From positions 2,728,001 through 2,792,000 of the forward strand of contig VNKQ01000002.1 in the NCBI GenBank assembly GCA_016508695.1: 64,000 nucleotides of DNA. The letters are read 5' to 3'. Origin of the DNA: Hyphodiscus hymeniophilus. Its lineage: Eukaryota > Ascomycota > Leotiomycetes > Helotiales > Hyphodiscaceae. Positions 1 to 10,102 of the stretch are shown one piece after another (within the stretch, counting starts at the first letter, position 1; each line of letters starts with the position of its first letter). The translations under genes and the position numbers were made by a program. Under the pieces are notes generated by a model, which was not told the origin of the DNA, did not search any database, and worked only from the letters and a program-made list of their open reading frames with translations.

Positions 1-1180
1 CTAGGAGGACTCAACAAAACCACCGGGGGAATCGTGATAGCAACTGTGCAATCACAACTCTTCCACGTGACGACACCCTCCGAGCTCTCGACTGCCGTAA
101 ATCATGTATGCAGTCTCGTACGGCAGACGAAGCGTGCTTGCCCAGCGGTCGACTTTGTTCTTTTCCCTGAATACAGCATTCATGGGCTTACGATGTGCTT
201 GGATCCGTCGATCCTCTGTACACTAGACGGGCCGGAAGTGGGTGCTTTCAAGGAAGTTTGTAAAGAGGAGAAGATCTGGGGTTGTTTCAGTATCAGTATG
301 GACCCTGTTATGCTGGATTCTGATGTTTCGTTTTGCGAGTCCCGAGACTCGAGAGTGTACTCGATCTTAGTGAATGCTTGCTCAGAAAGAAAAAAAGATC
401 AAGTGTCTTATTCAGAATGCTTGATCTCGCTTAACCCCTTTTCTTCTCATTTCAGGGACTCGCTGATGTTTCCCAGTGGAGCCAAACTTTCTATCTCCAG
501 GTGCCAAACCATGGAATACGGGTATCACGATCAACAGCGAGGGAGAGATCGTGAATTACTACCGCAAGATGCATCCCTGGATCCCCGTCGAGCCATGGTA
601 TCCCGGAAACCAAGGGGTCTCGGTCTTCACCGGTCCCGGTGGAGTCAAAATGTCCCTCATAATCTGCCACGACGGCATGTTCCCCGAAATGGCACGAGAG
701 GCAGCCTACCTCGGCGCCGAAGTGCTCCTCCGTACAGCGGGATACACAAGCCCAATCAAGCAAAGCTGGGACATCACCAACCGCGCGAACGCAGTGGCGA
801 ACCTCATGTACACCGTCAGCGTGGCGCTCGCGGGGAGTGACGGAACGTGGAGGAGCATGGGCGAGGCGATGTTTGTCGATCCTGAGGGAAACGTGCTGGA
901 GAGGGCCGATGGGACGGTCGATGCGATCTTGGCTTGTGAGATCCGGCCCGAGGAGGTCAGGAGACGGAGGAGAGGGTGGGGAGTTGAGAATAATCTCTTC
1001 CAGTTTGGTCATCGAGGGTATGTTGCTGTGGAAGGTGGGGCGGGTGATTGTCCTTACACGTATATGCGCGATTTGATGAAAGGTCAATATCGTCAGGCAG
1101 AGGATGGTGAGGTGTTGGTGAGGGATGGCACGTCTTGTGGTTATGAAAAGTCCGTGGCTGAATATGTTGATGAAGTGTAG
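1..1180 (+). CDS. aliphatic amidase / formamidase (nitrilase superfamily), 5' partial
   Basis: Carbon-nitrogen hydrolase that would release ammonia from a short amide such as formamide or acetamide in the cytosol. The frame is open from base 1 and reads into a typical family N-terminus, so the start codon lies left of the window. The Glu-Lys-Cys catalytic triad is visible: Glu in LFPEYS (codon 169-171), Lys in YRKMHPW (566-568) and Cys in ICHDGMFPE (665-667). The C-terminal part, through RGWGVENNLFQFGHRGYVA to the TAG at 1178-1180, matches the AmiF type. The frame changes between about 296 and 500, which I read as one intron; GTATGG at 296 to CCAG at 499-500 restores the frame, but would shorten the protein by a few residues against the family. 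Either the borders differ slightly or this loop is shorter here. Substrate is inferred from family resemblance only. Confidence 0.85.
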
Positions 1181-1743
1181 TCCTGGTCATAAAAGCAAAC
1201 TCCGCAAAGCTTCTTAATAGATACTCGAGTAATCTGCATTCTCCAAATCTTTGTCTTCAACTAGTGATCATTCTTGTGACTGTAAAGATTTGTGGTAAAT
1301 ATAAATCTTTGTGCTCACGATGTACTCCTGTCTCAGACCCTCAATAGCCGCTGGGGTAATCGTAAGAAATAATTCTTGCCTGTCGTTGCTGGTCCATATT
1401 GATATTTAAACCACCTGGGAGACCTTGAAGCTCTTGATTGATGTTGGGCGTTTCGGAGATGCCTCCGTACCCCAATAAGCAAAATGAATATTTCGTCACG
1501 TGGGTTCAAATTTGCACAGGTCATACACTTCGATGCTTGAGTGCCCTTCCCTTATCTAGATACAGTCTCCGACCAAGAAGATTGTAGGTTTATATGCCAC
1601 CTTTCCTCAGTCAGTGCAGGAGACGGAATTTGTTGACCAATGCAGCTAGCCGGGAACACGGGCCTCACAGCCTTCCTCTGAGCGCGACTTCTCAGCCTTG
1701 CCAACGGGCAACCTCTACCCTGTAACGGCAACCATAACTCTCC
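1181..1743. other. intergenic, no gene seen
   Basis: This holds the 3' flank of the amidase gene and the promoter side of the OGFr-domain gene. The short open frames on either strand have no family resemblance. No RNA gene or repeat was recognised. Confidence 0.6.
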
Positions 1744-2747
1744 ATGTCCAAACGAAAGTAAGCATCAAACTCTATTGATACACTACACATCATCTAATAA
1801 CCACTTACAGGCGCATGGAAGGAACTTCAGTCATGGATTTCTTCCGCTCTGCACAAACGCCCACCCAACCCGCGACGCTGATTGCCTTCTACGAAGGAAC
1901 TGGCACCGATGCCCGCGGCAGACGCCTCTCCGAGATACTGCAATGGGGAGAACAAAAGCTGGAGTCCTCACACAATTATATCCAGACGCTCTTTCCTTTG
2001 CCAGAGCGATCTGGTGTGAATGATCGAGCTCCGGTTATCGATGCGCAAGTGTTTGAGGCTTTCAGATCGCGTGAGGATCTCAGAGATAAGCTTAGGGATG
2101 CATTTCGGAAGATGCTGTGGTTCTATGGCCTTCAACTAGAAGATGACGGCGAAGGTAGAAAATTGACCGTAAGTGAGCTCTGGAATTTGTTACAGAACAA
2201 GAGGCAACACCATTGGTCTGTAAGAATATGTTTGGTGGTGTCTCTTATTTTTGAATGCATGTCAAGTTCCTAAGATCTTGTCTCTAATCTGCTTCAGATC
2301 ACAAAAGGCCATAATTATCCACAGCACTCCCAAAACTGGCTCACAAGATTCGACCACAATCACCTCCGAATTACACGAATCATCCGTTGCCTGCGAGTTC
2401 TCAGTCTCGAAGACGAGGCTCTTGCTTTCTACGATGCCATATCTACTGCTACGGTTGTTAGTGCAAGATCACGAATGTACTGGGACCGAGCGGCTCACAG
2501 ACCATTGAACATACGTCCGGATGTAGAGGATGGAGTGATCCATGAACGAATGGGCCCTAAATTCCTCAAAGAGTTTGAAGCAGCGAAGCGAGTTGAATCC
2601 AGTTCTAAATCGGTGGTTGAGGGAGAAGAATCGTCTGCGACAGTCACTAAGACGGAACCAAATATCGATGAAGGATCAGTGAAAGAGACTGAGTTGTTGA
2701 AGGGAGAGGCTCAGCCTATATTAGAGAATGGAGCTATGAGGGCCTAA
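1744..2747 (+). CDS. OGFr-domain protein (opioid growth factor receptor conserved region)
   Basis: Three exons: 1744-1757, 1811-2168 and 2298-2747, with introns of 53 and 129 nt (GTAAGC...TTACAG and GTAAGT...TTCAG). The assembled protein is about 273 residues. It carries the conserved OGFr N-terminal region: ILQWGEQKLESSHNYIQTLF, then REDLRDKLRDAFRKMLWFYG, then NWLTRFDHNHLRITRIIR. The last ~70 residues are Glu/Ser/Lys-rich and look disordered. The animal receptor binds met-enkephalin, but fungal members only share the helical domain and their role is unknown, so no receptor function should be assumed. The tiny first exon is supported by a good donor and by continuity of phase. Stop is TAA at 2745-2747. 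Confidence 0.8.
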
Positions 2748-3542
2748 GAGCTCAAAACCAGATGAGTTGGGTGATGCTCGTCCAGCAGTTGCCGGCAATG
2801 GAGCCATGCCCTAGACAAGGGTTGATAATGAGGCTTCGGGAGGGGAAGGCGTTCAGCCAGTGGTGGAGGCCATCAACCTCAACGAACCGAGCAGGCAGTC
2901 CCTACCACTGAATTGAAGACTGATAGAACGCTGTAGCCATGAACAAATATTCATCTAAGCAGTTGCGTCGACGACAAGAATTTTAGGGATTTGCTTCGGC
3001 ATCCATCGGGACGAAGCCTCGCCGAGCTCGCTGGCCGTGATAAGACGATCCAGTAAGCTCGATAAATGTGCTCCGTGATCTAGAAGGATTGGTTCATATG
3101 ACTTGTCACTAGTAGTGAGACTTCTTGAATACCATGCATTAACTGCTACCGAATTACTCAGTTTAACATCAACGGGCCTGACAGGACTCAATGCCAACGT
3201 CGAGCCATTTAATCAGCTAGATCTGAACAGCCATGTTACTGCATCTGGATATCAAGAATTTTCATGTAACCTCTAGCTAATCCTTAGTAGGAATGCTGAT
3301 AGAGGCATTGGGAAGTGAAACAACTTACATAAGTGCCCAGAAGCTCCCACCACCCCTGAATATCTCGCTAGGCAATCCTCCGTCTTTCGGCTGCTCCCCG
3401 TCTCCAAAACCTCAACATTTGTTCTTCAGACGGGAAGTAGTCCCTCTCATAAATAAAGTCTAGTCACGTATGACTCAAGTCGCCCAAAAGTCCAGCCCGA
3501 CTGCTCCATTTGCGTTCGGTTCTCTGAATACATACACCCAAA
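2748..3542. other. intergenic, no gene seen
   Basis: 3' flank of the OGFr-domain gene and promoter side of the LDH2 gene. A minus-strand frame of 80 codons (2955-3197) is open but resembles no family I know and has no clear exon partners. Confidence 0.6.
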
Positions 3543-4634
3543 ATGTCCGCAGACACGTCACCTGACCAAGCACCCTCTGCGAAGTTCTACGTCAAAGACA
3601 CCTGTGCAGTATCATTCGTGAAAGGAGTCCTAGAAGGAAATGGAGTCCCCTCCCAGAACGCCCAAATAATAGCCAACGCCCTCGTCCTCGCCGACCTCCG
3701 CGGCGTTGACACACACGGCATAAACCGCATCCCGTCATACATGGCCCGCATCCGACAAGGCGTGCTTGACCCCCTCGCCTCTCCCACCGTGACGAAAATC
3801 ACACCGGTAGTAGCCCAAGTTGACGGACACAACTCATTCGGTTTCCTCGGTGCCCAACTCGGCATGGAAACAGCGATCCAAATGGCGTGGGAGTTCGGCA
3901 TCGGGATGGTGTCCGTCAAGCACTCGAATCATTTCGGTATGTCCGCTTGGATTGTGCAGCAAGCCATCGATGCGGATATGATGAGTTTGGTGTTCACGAA
4001 CTCGAGCCCTGCGCTTCCTGTTTGGGGCGGGAAGGAGAAGTTGCTGGGTGTCAGTCCCATCGCGTGCGGAGCGCCTGGTGGGGAGGGTGGGAAGCCGTTT
4101 ATTCTCGATATGGCGCCTTCTGTTGCAGCCAGGGGGAAGATCTATAAGGCGTATCGAAGGGGTGAGAAGATTCCTCTAGATTGGGCGCTGGATGGGGAGG
4201 GGGAGAAGACGGATGATCCAGGGAAGGCGTTGGAGGGTGTGATGTTGCCGATGGGTGGGCCCAAGGGGAGTGCGCTGAGTATCATGATGGATGTCTTCTC
4301 TGGGGTCTTCTCGGGCAGTGCGTTTGCGGGTCATGTTACCAATCCTTATGATCCGAGTAAACCTGCCGATGTGGGACACTTTCTGCTTGCTATCAAACCG
4401 GATTTGTTCATGGATTTGGGGTCGTTCAGGGAGCGGATGCAATACCTTTATGAAAGGGTTGTGGGGAGTAAGAAGATGAAGGGCGTGGAGAGGATTTATT
4501 TCCCAGGTGAGATTGAGCAGTTGACTCATGTGGATCGTATGATGAGTGGAATTCCATATGTGGAGGCCGAGATTGAGGCGCTGAATAAAGAGGCTGCGTT
4601 GGTGGGGAGTGAAAAGATTGAAATCCTGGGGTAG
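3543..4634 (+). CDS. malate/L-lactate dehydrogenase family 2 (LDH2) oxidoreductase
   Basis: Single-exon gene, 363 residues, close to the usual 330-360 of the family. These NAD(P)-dependent enzymes oxidise 2-hydroxy acids (malate, lactate, ureidoglycolate, sulfolactate and similar) and use a fold unrelated to classical LDH. Landmarks: LADLRGVDTHGINRIPSY (residues 49-66), the GMVSVKHSNHFG segment with His127 and His130, the SPALPVWGG loop, the GVSPIACGAPG turn and the LPMGGPKGSALSIMMD helix start near the C-terminal third. The start follows a C/A-rich leader (acacccaaaATG), usual for fungi. The exact substrate cannot be told from sequence. The OGFr-domain gene upstream is in the same direction but about 0.8 kb away and unrelated. 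Confidence 0.9.
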   Translation: MSADTSPDQAPSAKFYVKDTCAVSFVKGVLEGNGVPSQNAQIIANALVLADLRGVDTHGINRIPSYMARIRQGVLDPLASPTVTKITPVVAQVDGHNSFGFLGAQLGMETAIQMAWEFGIGMVSVKHSNHFGMSAWIVQQAIDADMMSLVFTNSSPALPVWGGKEKLLGVSPIACGAPGGEGGKPFILDMAPSVAARGKIYKAYRRGEKIPLDWALDGEGEKTDDPGKALEGVMLPMGGPKGSALSIMMDVFSGVFSGSAFAGHVTNPYDPSKPADVGHFLLAIKPDLFMDLGSFRERMQYLYERVVGSKKMKGVERIYFPGEIEQLTHVDRMMSGIPYVEAEIEALNKEAALVGSEKIEILG

Positions 4635-5834
4635 AGATTTCGTAGATACGTGATGAACCCTTATTCTATGAGATCAATCAATCTGAATTCCAAAAGCGAA
4701 CACTAACCCAGGACCAACATTTATGGTTGAGGTCAATCCTACCGTACTAGTCTGTCACTTGACTTCGTCGAATGAAAGTATCCCTTTCATTGGCACCATA
4801 GTCTGCTTCCAGTTGGCTCCGTTTGGTTGAACTTCATCCTAGACCATCCCGTGCCTCGGACTCTCTTCTTACCAAGAGCTATGAGATTCCGACCAATACT
4901 TCCGAATGAGAATTGGGCTCGATTGAAAACTGTGCTAAGAAACGTTGAAGTTGAGGATGAAGTGGGAAAGTAGGAGCGTTTTCATTGATTTTGTGCTTCC
5001 GTGATTCGAAGTCGACTCACTCCAGACTATCCAAATATCAACCTTAGGTAAGATGAAAGCGATTGCACATAGCTAGCTACTACTGAATTGAGGGTCATGA
5101 TGCAGGCCCAATTCATTCCTCACTGTTTGGCGCCAAAATATCCGAAGTCTGAAATAACACATGAACAAGATCTGAAACAGCTGGAAAACACAAATGCAAC
5201 GCAGGTAGAGCAGGCTGGGTGACAAAAATGGCGGTGAGCTGATGGAGTAAATAAAGAAAGCAGCGATTGCTACAAGAGCCAAGCCTAGAAGAGAACCTGA
5301 TAAGGAATGAAAAGCAGCCGGAGAGCGCGTGGGAGATCTTACTTAGGATGTGCACACGAAGGAAACAAACGAGATCTGAAAAGGACCAGTATCTGTTCAA
5401 TAATGCAACTGCCGGCGGCACTTCGGTCGCGTTCAATCGAAATGTTCAAGGTGGTGAACGCTTTATAGACTACGTCGCGGACTATCTTCAGCCTTAAGCC
5501 TCATTTTCAGAGTGTGTCGCTGCGAAGGCACAATGAAAGAAGCCACACGGAGTACTCGAGTACCTAAGGTACATAAGTCAATAAAGTCAACAACTCCATT
5601 TTTAGCCGCGCAGTAGCATTACCCCTGAATTGGTTTTAAGGTTTAGCGCCGCTAAAACCCCAGATGCGCCTTGCTTATTTTCAACAAGGGTCGAAGTTGG
5701 CACTCCCCAACTTCGCTCCTCTATCACCACCGCATTGCGCTTCTTACCATCGCATCTCTTTCTGCTCCTCTTTCTTTCTCGTTTTCTATAATGTTCACGT
5801 AGTAACCTTCGCTCTCGTCCAATCAAATCGCATT
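4635..5834. other. intergenic, small palindrome only
   Basis: 1.2 kb between the LDH2 gene and the beta-barrel gene. A 15-bp palindrome TTTAGCGCCGCTAAA lies at 5642-5656, and an ACGGAGTACT motif at 5547-5556 belongs to a short palindrome family seen elsewhere in the window. Small open frames (for example 5267-5497) have no family resemblance. Confidence 0.6.
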
Positions 5835-6807
5835 ATGGCGAATCACGAACTCCCAGCATGGGAAGCGCCCTCGGCCGACTCAACACCACGAAACTCCTTC
5901 TGGAGACGATTGACCCAACCATTCAATACCAAGAATCCATTCCTTACAATCTCAGAGCCCTCCGTCGATCATAAACCTACCTTCGCTGGCACCCAAAACC
6001 CATTCACGCGCACACAAAATTTCGATAAGGAGAGCGGTGTCTCCGAACCAGCCGCCGCAACTTCTACGACCGCGAATGAGCTCAAGTCCCGTGGAACTCA
6101 GCGCCGGATCTTGGGACGCAGTAGACGAAGCGTTATCATCTGCGCCGTTGCTGCTGTACTGCTCCTTGCGCTCATCATCGGTCTCGCGGTCGGACTCTCC
6201 CGGCACAAGTATGTCAATCTTAACACGTTCATCAACCACAGTCCTATTTGATTCCTCCCTCCTTTCGTCAACTTCCTAATTCATTGTCGACCACTCGTTG
6301 ACATCCTCTCGCGCGTCAGAAAGTCATCCACAAAAAACTTACCTCTACCAACCAACGCCGGTATATTTACTGGTGACCTTACATACTACTCTCCTGGGCC
6401 TGGTTATGGCGCATGCGGTTTTGAAAACACCTCCGAGGACTCGATTTGCGCGGTATCACATATTATTGTAAGCGAAACCGCAGCGAACATATCCCAAGGT
6501 CGTCACTGCAGCTGTGTCAGAAAACACCATTCGATGTCCCCCACATCCAGCAACTACTAATTTTTCTGGCAAATAGTGGGACGCAGCATCCACAAGTTCC
6601 AACCCGAACAACAATCCTCTTTGCGGGAAGAAGATCCGAATAACTCGGTATGACTCCACTGTGAACGGAAACCGAAGTGTGGACGTAGAAGTCGTGGATC
6701 GATGCGTGGGATGCAAAGCTACAGATCTCGATCTGAGCTTGAGAATGTTTGACAGTTTAGCAGAGGAGAGCCAAGGGAGAGTTGTGGGAAGTTGGGCTTG
6801 GTTGTGA
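5835..6807 (+). CDS. membrane-anchored RlpA-like double-psi beta-barrel (DPBB) protein
   Basis: Three exons: 5835-6208, 6320-6467 and 6577-6807, joined by a GTATGT...GTCAG intron (111 nt) and a GTAAGC...AATAG intron (109 nt, with a ctaat branch-like site). The product is about 250 residues. Residues 1-98 are polar, with NPF motifs and a basic RRILGRSRR stretch; 99-121 form one transmembrane helix (VIICAVAAVLLLALIIGLAV); 143-250 form the DPBB/expansin-like domain, beginning GDLTYYSPGPGYGACGF and ending VDVEVVDRCVGC...GRVVGSWAWL. Five cysteines and the conserved Asp before RCVGC are present. The layout predicts a type II protein with the barrel outside the cell. Relatives (barwin, expansin, cerato-platanin-like folds) bind wall polysaccharide; few fungal copies are catalytic. 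The start is the first ATG of the open frame; the upstream part of the frame has only a non-consensus leader. Confidence 0.85.
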
Positions 6808-8070
6808 TAGACTCGTTAGGTCTTTAATATACACCGCGGGTAATGTTTAGTATGGTTTGGTGTTCTTGGGTTGGAGTTTGGTACGGCTTCTGGAAAATAC
6901 ACGAGGTCTTGGAATCTCGGAAAGTTCGGAATGCTGTCGAATTGGGATTGCTAATTCACATACCCGTGGAGTTGGCCATCTGTGGACGTTACATTGTCAC
7001 AGCCCGAAAATTGGATGGTCATCCAAATATTATTATTATTGTACCCACGCTATTTTGTTACTCCTGTCTCATATGGGGTAACGCGAATGACGTCGGGATA
7101 GCTCCATTTTCTTGAATATTGCTAAACAGGCAATTGCATCTCGTCAAGTCGCTCGGGAACAAGCGTTATTGGTAAGCTACTATCATCTTTTCACTCAATA
7201 GATTCACGAGGCTTTGAATGTCGGCGCCACGTTCTCGCCATCGGAGCTGTGCAATTTCTCACCCTATAATTCCCAGTTCGACCTTTCTGTCGAAGTCCCT
7301 CTGAGTGAAACCCGCTACGGCCAAGGCCAAAATGCAGAAGGGGATTGAGGACCACCCCACCCTTAGATCTCATCTTATCTGCCAGGACGTCAGGGGACCA
7401 TTGGAGGGACCGAAGAAGTACACGTCACCTCAAGTGCAACGACGTGATAAGGGGGACTCGAAAAATTGAGAAATTGAAGGCGAGCAGCCTTCCACCTTTT
7501 CGCAAGAGCGAGCCTTGAGAAGATGAGGATGACTTTTGGGAAGTGAGAGTCAGATACGTAAAATACAAATGGATTGTTTGGGCCTGGCTTTCGCTATTCT
7601 TCGTACTGTACTCGTTGACCTAGCGATCGTCTCCAAGTCTTATTTCGGATGTCCTTAAGGTACTCTTCTTCGTTGATCAGACTAGCCGCCGATATCTGGA
7701 CGTGATGGTTAAAACAATGGGTATTCTCCAGACAGCATGTCCTTCGTATTTCGCTTTTTAGAGTCTTGAGAGCACGAGCTTGTCAAGATGGCTCGATAGA
7801 GGTGAGCAAGTCATCTGGCATGCACGGAAATCGTCCCAATTTCGAGTTATCCTACATTAATTCCGAAAACAGGTTGGATTAAGCATTGTCGATCCTCTGG
7901 CGAATGAGACGGATAAGGCAGCTGAGGAGGGAGTGCCGAGGATGAGTACATCAGTGGATTATGGAGAGTGTGCAAGGTAAGGTAAGGTATTTTCGAACTT
8001 CGAAGGAGGAGGAGCTGAATGCAAGCAAGCCATTGTGTCATGACTGCAAATCAGGGTATGGCTATTAAGC

Positions 8071-8139
8071 TTGTATGATTGTATGATTGTATGATTGTAT
8101 GATTGTATGATTGTATGATTGTATGATTGTATGATTGTA
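8071..8139. repeat. 8-bp microsatellite (TTGTATGA)n
   Basis: About 8.6 uninterrupted copies of TTGTATGA are visible. Because 8 is not a multiple of 3 and the repeat is perfect, recent slippage is likely and length should vary between strains. Confidence 0.95.
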
Positions 8140-8281
8140 CCGGAGCACATCTACAAGATCACTACTTTGCTCCGTCAATCGGTTCCTTCCATATGCCAGA
8201 ATACACCAGTCTGACGTGTAGTGTAGATGAGTAGGGAATGGATGATGGCATGCGTTGAAAGACGACGGGGCCGGACATGCG

Positions 8282-8305
8282 ACCCCGCATTCTGGCATGC
8301 GGGGT
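8282..8305. repeat. perfect 9-bp inverted repeat with 6-nt loop
   Basis: ACCCCGCAT, loop TCTGGC, ATGCGGGGT. It would form a stable GC-rich stem-loop in RNA or DNA. There is no gene context to give it a function. Confidence 0.8.
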
Positions 8306-9265
8306 AATCACTCACTAACTAGGGAGGTAGGCAAGACGCTCCAGCTTGACACATACCGTAATACCATAGAGAGTCAAGTTCTACATCCGAGGATCAAAGT
8401 CAAGTCAACAGAAAGATGGAAATGCAACCGACAACTAGCACATGGACGGTGAAGCCAGGTCGTTTGTCACGTCCCCTCTCATGAAAAGGCCATTGGCAGC
8501 TCGACACGAAGGCCATGCAGGAGAGGCGGTGATCGACGGGTCAGTTTCGAGTCCTTGGATTCTCTTGAACATGTAAGCTCGACCTGACCTGACCTGACCG
8601 TCTTTCTTCGCACCTACCGAATCCACGGACTTGAATGTGACCGTCCCGATGCCAGGATGAGGGAAGGGTCGTCATGTAAAGCGTTATGTAAAGTTAATGC
8701 CCAAGCACGGTTGAAAAGGGGGCAGGCATGACTGCATGATTCTGGTCTGAGAACCTGAGAGGCCAACAGGAAACAAAAACATCTGAGGGAGCAGAGGAGG
8801 CTTCTGCGAGGCGATGGTAACCGTGAGGTAGGGCTTGGTCTCTTGGAGGCGGGGTTCTGGCGAGTCAGCGGAAAAGAAGGGGTAATAAAAACACAGGGAA
8901 ACGTAATAGGCATGGCGTCATCCCCTCACGTGCGAGGTGCTGGGCTTGCGAGGGGTGCATGAGCGAGGCGTACCTGGATTGTGGATTGTGGGTTCTGAGT
9001 GTGGGTCGTGGTCATGATGGACGCAGGATGAAGGCCGTCAACTCGTTGTTGATTCTGGTGGATGTGTCCTCGCACTAGATAGATACTCTGTAGTGAGATA
9101 TGCATAAACGCTGATGAAGTGACTCCTGGTCCCCATTACAAAGCAGATAAGTGAGTGAAGTATACTCCATAAACTTTTGAAACGCAAATGCAAACGCACA
9201 TGCAGCCTTTTGCCTTGTCCTTAGCCAATGCCCCAATACCGGATGACTCCATGAAAGACGATTTC

Positions 9266-10102
9266 CTAAACCATCACCTTCCCCAAGAACCCGACAATGT
9301 CATCCACACCCCGGCCCTCATTGACCCAGTGGCCCCCCTCCTCGTAAAGCCTCCATTCAACCTCCATCCCTAAATCCTCCTCCAACCTCCACCAAAGCAT
9401 ATCGCCGTTGAGCCACGGCACAACGTCATCATCCTTCGAATGACTTAGGAAGACTGGCGTCTTAAAAGCGAGTTCTGAGTTGTGGAAGTCCTCGTTCAAC
9501 GGACGAGGACTTGTAGCTTTGGTGTTAGAAGTCTTGAAGAGAGTCCTTATCCGTTGTAATAAGGTGAAATTTGACGCAGACCATCGTGCCTTAATATTGA
9601 TATCCTCCTCCAAAGGAAGCCAACCGGAAAGACCAATGAACCCTCCTAGTCGGATACCGCCATAGAGTAAAGCGTGAATGGCTGTAGCACAGCCCTGGCT
9701 TATCCCTCCGAGTATGATGCGTTCTGGAGGAACGATGGCCGCTTCGGAGCGGATGATGTTGAGGATATGGGTGATGCTCTCTCTCAGACCGTCTATTTGG
9801 AGGTCCTTTCGTTCTTGGGGGTGAGAAGATGACCAGAGGTCGAACCATTGGGATTCCGCGACGTCGAAGCGAGTATTGTTCCGGATCCCTGAGTTGGGAA
9901 AGACCCATTTCACAGAGGGGAGTATTTCTGGTAATGTGAGGGAGTCCGATCCTTGGCTTTCGAACAGTTCTTCCGCGAATTGGGAAGCAGTGCATTCGCC
10001 GCCATGGAGTAGGATCATCGTGTGTGTGTGGCCCTCTTTAGGAATAACGACGTGAGGACTGGTCTGCGCGTCTATGACTGTGTCAAAGGTCTTTGATGGC
10101 AT
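9266..10102 (-). CDS. acyl-protein thioesterase / phospholipase-carboxylesterase family hydrolase
   Basis: Single-exon alpha/beta hydrolase of 278 residues. The family removes palmitoyl groups from proteins or hydrolyses lysophospholipids and short esters. Visible landmarks are the oxyanion loop LLHGG (31-35), the nucleophile elbow LGGISQGCA with Ser135, the acid in HSKDDDVVPW (Asp224-226) and the catalytic His258 in EEGGHWV. Compared with classical APT1 (about 230 residues) it has an insert at about 165-210 between the fourth conserved strand and the acid loop, making it one of the longer fungal paralogues, so the natural substrate may not be an acyl-protein. No signal peptide is seen, so it should be cytosolic. 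The ATG at 10102 is the first in the frame and places the conserved core at the usual distance. Confidence 0.85.
   Translation of the reverse strand: MPSKTFDTVIDAQTSPHVVIPKEGHTHTMILLHGGECTASQFAEELFESQGSDSLTLPEILPSVKWVFPNSGIRNNTRFDVAESQWFDLWSSSHPQERKDLQIDGLRESITHILNIIRSEAAIVPPERIILGGISQGCATAIHALLYGGIRLGGFIGLSGWLPLEEDINIKARWSASNFTLLQRIRTLFKTSNTKATSPRPLNEDFHNSELAFKTPVFLSHSKDDDVVPWLNGDMLWWRLEEDLGMEVEWRLYEEGGHWVNEGRGVDDIVGFLGKVMV

Larger units (their letters stand above)
6808..9265. other. 2.5-kb intergenic region with microsatellite and hairpin
   Basis: No coding gene can be supported here. It lies between two convergent 3' ends (beta-barrel gene on plus, thioesterase gene on minus), so no promoter is expected. 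It contains the 8-bp tandem repeat and the hairpin listed separately, and a short gacct repeat at about 8581-8600. Confidence 0.6.

Noticed and set aside
2955..3197. 80-codon minus-strand frame
   Set aside because: No family resemblance and no convincing exons around it.
5664..5834. Upstream extension of the beta-barrel protein to 5664
   Set aside because: Would add about 57 atypical residues; the ATG at 5835 gives a compact type II topology and better context.
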